From assembly GCF_029960785.1 (NCBI RefSeq), contig NZ_JASBQE010000048.1, forward strand, positions 27,848-91,847: a DNA stretch of 64,000 nt. The letters run 5' to 3'. A model generated the notes under the pieces. The model ran no database searches, had not been told where the DNA came from, and worked only from the letters and a program-made list of their open reading frames with translations. Below are positions 61,596-64,000 of this stretch, piece after piece. Position 1 is the first letter of the stretch. Every line of letters starts with the position of its first letter. Origin of the DNA: Polyangium sp. 15x6. GTDB taxonomy: Bacteria; Myxococcota_A; Polyangia; Polyangiales; Polyangiaceae. The position numbers and the translations under genes were made by a program.

Positions 61596-64000
61596 CGCAA
61601 TCCGCACCAATCCGAAATCCGTGCCGCTCTTCGGCGAGAACCCGCGCCCGGCGAGGAGCACCTTCCCATCCGGCAAGGACAGCCCATCGTACGCCCCCCA
61701 CGACCCCGGGGCCGATACCACCGCGCGCCCTCCATGGCCGAAGCTCGCGTCGGGCTTTCCGTCCGGTAGATACTTCAAGATCACCATCGTCTCGCGGTCG
61801 AGCACGGCCTCGGTCGCCACGAAGAACGAGCCGTCCGGCAAGGGCACAACCGCGGGCACGTCCGTGGGCGCGAGGCTCCCGAGGCCCTGCTCGACGAGGC
61901 CATTCGTCCCGAACGCCATGTCGAGCGCACCCTTGTCGTCGAGGCGTGTGATGCCGAGATGGGAGGCGTCGACGTCGCCCGGCTTCATGAAGAGGCCTGC
62001 CACGAGGAATCCTCCGTTCGTTTGGCGCGAAAGGCGGGTTACGGGGAAAGAATTCTCGATCGTCGTCACCCCCGCATTGCCGAAGGACGTGTCGAGCACG
62101 CCGGTCGGGAGGACACGGATCACGTGGGACGTCGTGGCGCCGCTCCGGCCCGAGGCGATGATCGTGCCGTCCGCGAGCACCACGAGGTCCGTGACCTGCG
62201 TGTCCGCCAATTGGAGCGCCAGAAACCCGTCGACGGCGAAGGTCATGTCGTGCTCGCCCGTCCCGAGGAGCCTTTTGACATAGGGGATGTTGAAGAACGG
62301 GCCCTTCGTCGTCCCGCCGATCACGATGCGCCCGTCCCCGTCGACGGCGATCGGATTCGGCGTGCCCTGGATCGGGTTCTGCAGGGTGAACACGCCATTG
62401 TTGCCGAAGCTCAGGTCGAGCGCGCCCGTCGCGCCGAGCCGCACGAGATGGCGGACGGACGGGTCGAGGGCGACGCCCGCGACGAGCGTCTTGCCGTCCG
62501 GTTGGAGCGCGACGCCGAGCGCTCTCGTGAGCGAATCGAGCACGACGACGCCCCCCGGGCCGAAGACCCCGTCGAGCGCGCCGTCCGAGAGGTGCCGCGC
62601 GAGCATCACGTTCGTGAAGTTCCCATGGCCATAATCCGTGGTGCCCGCCGAGACGATCTTCCCGTCCGCGGCGAGCCTCACGGAAATGGCTGCGTCGAGC
62701 GCCGCGCCCGATTGCAGCGTGGCGAGCCCTGCCACGCCGTACGCGTCGTCCTGCGCGCCGTTCGGTGTGATCCGCGAGAGCGTGGTGCCGGTGGCCGGCG
62801 GGAACTCCCACCGCCCGGCGGCAATGACGCTCCCGTCCGGGGCCGCGGTGATGTCGCGGACGAGGCACGCCGGATGGACCGACGCAATCCCATTCATGCC
62901 GTACGTCTTGTCGAGGAGCCCGTTCGTGTCGAATCGAGCGACCTTGTACCCGCCCGAGCCGGTGAACGTCACGAGCACCTTGCCGTCCGAAAGGAGCTGC
63001 ATGGACTCCGCGGGGTTCGCGGAGACGGACGTGGTCGCGATGCCATCCCCGTCGCCGAACGTCGGGTCGAGCTTTCCATCCGTGTCGAGGCGCAGGACCG
63101 AGGCGCCCCCGATGGACTCCCCGGTCGCGAGGATCTTTCCATTGGGCGCGACGGCGCAGTACGACGACGCATAGGCCGGGGTCGCGGGGTTGTAATTGAA
63201 CAGGTGGAGCTCCTCCACGACGGCCTTGCCGTCGCCGTCGAAGCTCGGATCGAGCGCGCCGCTCGGCAAGAGCCGCACGAAGGCCATTCCGTCGAAGTTT
63301 CCGTGTTTGCCGCAGAGGACGATCTTGCCGTCGCCGGTGATGTTCACGCTCGAAGGAAACGAGCCATTCTCGAACGGGGGCTCGAGGACGCCTCCCTGTC
63401 CGAAGCTCGGGTCGATGCTCCCGTCGGCGAGGAACCGCTGCACGAGGTATCCCGGCGCGAGAGGCGCGCCGCTCCGGCCGGCGACGAGGATCTTGCCGTC
63501 GCCCTGGAGCGCAATCGAAAACGCCGCCCCCTTTTCGCCGAGCGCGAGGCCCGCCTTGCCGAAGGAAGAGACGGGCTTACCGGTCGCGTCGAAGCGCGCG
63601 ACGAGGACGTGGCTCTGCTCGGCGCCGCGCACGGAGAGGCCCGCGGCGAGGATGTCTCCATTCGGCGCGACCGCGACCGCCTGGAACGAGGTCCGGGTCA
63701 GGTTGCTCGCGAGCACCTTGCCGCCCTCGCCGAACGAGACGTCGGGCATGCCGTTTTCGTTCGCCCGGAAGAGGTACCCTTCGCCGAAAGACGAGTCGGA
63801 CGTGCCGCCGGCGACGAGGAGCTTGCCGTCCGGGAGGCGCAGCGAGGCATGGATGTGATCCCAGTTCGGCTTGTTTCCGGCCGCCGTGGCGACGCCGTCC
63901 ACGCCGAAGCTCGGGTCGAGCGAGACGACGGCCTCCGGGACGTTCGGCTCGGAGCCGCCCGCGCCGCCCGCGCCGCCCGACGCGCCGCTGCCGCCCGCGC
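61590..64000 (-). CDS. Delta-60-repeat beta-propeller surface protein, N terminus off the right edge
   Basis: At least 803 residues are encoded, with the start beyond the window. The visible N-terminal part is a Gly/Ala/Ser-rich linker typical of a lipoprotein tether, followed by about 14 repeats of roughly 50-55 residues with the delta-60 pattern (LPDGKLLVAGG, xxFGxGG, RxxxDGxLDxSFG). Such proteins form large propellers or fibrous surface structures in myxobacteria and related groups. The C terminus FGLVRIAP is followed by a TAG that lies inside the IS right end, so the insertion occurred at the stop codon. Confidence 0.85.
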   Translation of the reverse strand, partial: AGGSGASGGAGGAGGSEPNVPEAVVSLDPSFGVDGVATAAGNKPNWDHIHASLRLPDGKLLVAGGTSDSSFGEGYLFRANENGMPDVSFGEGGKVLASNLTRTSFQAVAVAPNGDILAAGLSVRGAEQSHVLVARFDATGKPVSSFGKAGLALGEKGAAFSIALQGDGKILVAGRSGAPLAPGYLVQRFLADGSIDPSFGQGGVLEPPFENGSFPSSVNITGDGKIVLCGKHGNFDGMAFVRLLPSGALDPSFDGDGKAVVEELHLFNYNPATPAYASSYCAVAPNGKILATGESIGGASVLRLDTDGKLDPTFGDGDGIATTSVSANPAESMQLLSDGKVLVTFTGSGGYKVARFDTNGLLDKTYGMNGIASVHPACLVRDITAAPDGSVIAAGRWEFPPATGTTLSRITPNGAQDDAYGVAGLATLQSGAALDAAISVRLAADGKIVSAGTTDYGHGNFTNVMLARHLSDGALDGVFGPGGVVVLDSLTRALGVALQPDGKTLVAGVALDPSVRHLVRLGATGALDLSFGNNGVFTLQNPIQGTPNPIAVDGDGRIVIGGTTKGPFFNIPYVKRLLGTGEHDMTFAVDGFLALQLADTQVTDLVVLADGTIIASGRSGATTSHVIRVLPTGVLDTSFGNAGVTTIENSFPVTRLSRQTNGGFLVAGLFMKPGDVDASHLGITRLDDKGALDMAFGTNGLVEQGLGSLAPTDVPAVVPLPDGSFFVATEAVLDRETMVILKYLPDGKPDASFGHGGRAVVSAPGSWGAYDGLSLPDGKVLLAGRGFSPKSGTDFGLVRIAP

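Overview
The window reads as a dense stretch of a very GC-rich Gram-negative chromosome. It most resembles a myxobacterium of the Polyangium/Sorangium type. This is an inference from the gene content: Hanks-type kinases, many lipoproteins with Gly- or Pro-rich linkers after the lipid cysteine, PEGA-domain proteins, RsbR-like PAS-STAS proteins, an FHA-GAF-adenylate cyclase and a delta-60-repeat propeller protein. Gaps between genes rarely exceed 250 bp. No rRNA, tRNA or CRISPR array was recognised.

Bases 1-5.4 kb are an envelope and metal region. A lipoprotein with three DsbA-like domains is divergent from an MbnP/MbnH-type operon, in which a four-Cys copper-binding protein and a diheme MauG-like enzyme are followed by a third, uncharacterised lipoprotein. 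The operon is preceded by a good sigma-54-like promoter. Bases 5.4-25.3 kb mix housekeeping genes (miaA, purN, rsmD, truA, an HtrA protease) with a GT-C membrane glycosyltransferase, an M14 carboxypeptidase, a PAP2 phosphatase, a cytochrome P450, STAS-domain regulators, several small lipoproteins and a Ser/Thr kinase gene broken by a +1 frameshift.

Bases 25.3-28.5 kb hold an intact Hanks kinase and, just upstream on the same strand, a sister protein that has lost the ATP-binding Lys and the catalytic Asp. Bases 28.6-33.3 kb carry a NamZ-like muramidase, an unknown protein, a GNAT protein and a VLCAD-like acyl-CoA dehydrogenase. Bases 33.3-38.5 kb form a cyclic-di-AMP locus: a 7TM-HD phosphodiesterase divergent from folP-cdaA-cdaR. 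Bases 38.5-51.1 kb hold a BMP substrate-binding protein, a UPF0158 protein, glpK, the FHA-GAF-cyclase, accA, a Gfo/Idh/MocA oxidoreductase, a metallophosphoesterase, a DUF971 gene, engB, an ECF sigma factor and a second PAS-STAS protein.

Bases 51.2-57.3 kb are the most unusual part. A 1279-residue protein fuses NuoL-like and NuoM-like halves around PEGA-like and Ig-like soluble segments, and it appears to lack the Lys and Glu residues needed for proton pumping. It is followed 3 bp later by a type I methyltransferase hsdM and a half-length hsdS, with no hsdR in view. Bases 57.3-64 kb contain an outer-membrane-type lipoprotein, a low-complexity tandem-repeat locus with a frame break, a nucleoside hydrolase, an IS1182/IS5-like insertion sequence and a large delta-60-repeat protein that runs off the right edge. 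The right end of the IS supplies or overlaps that protein's stop codon.
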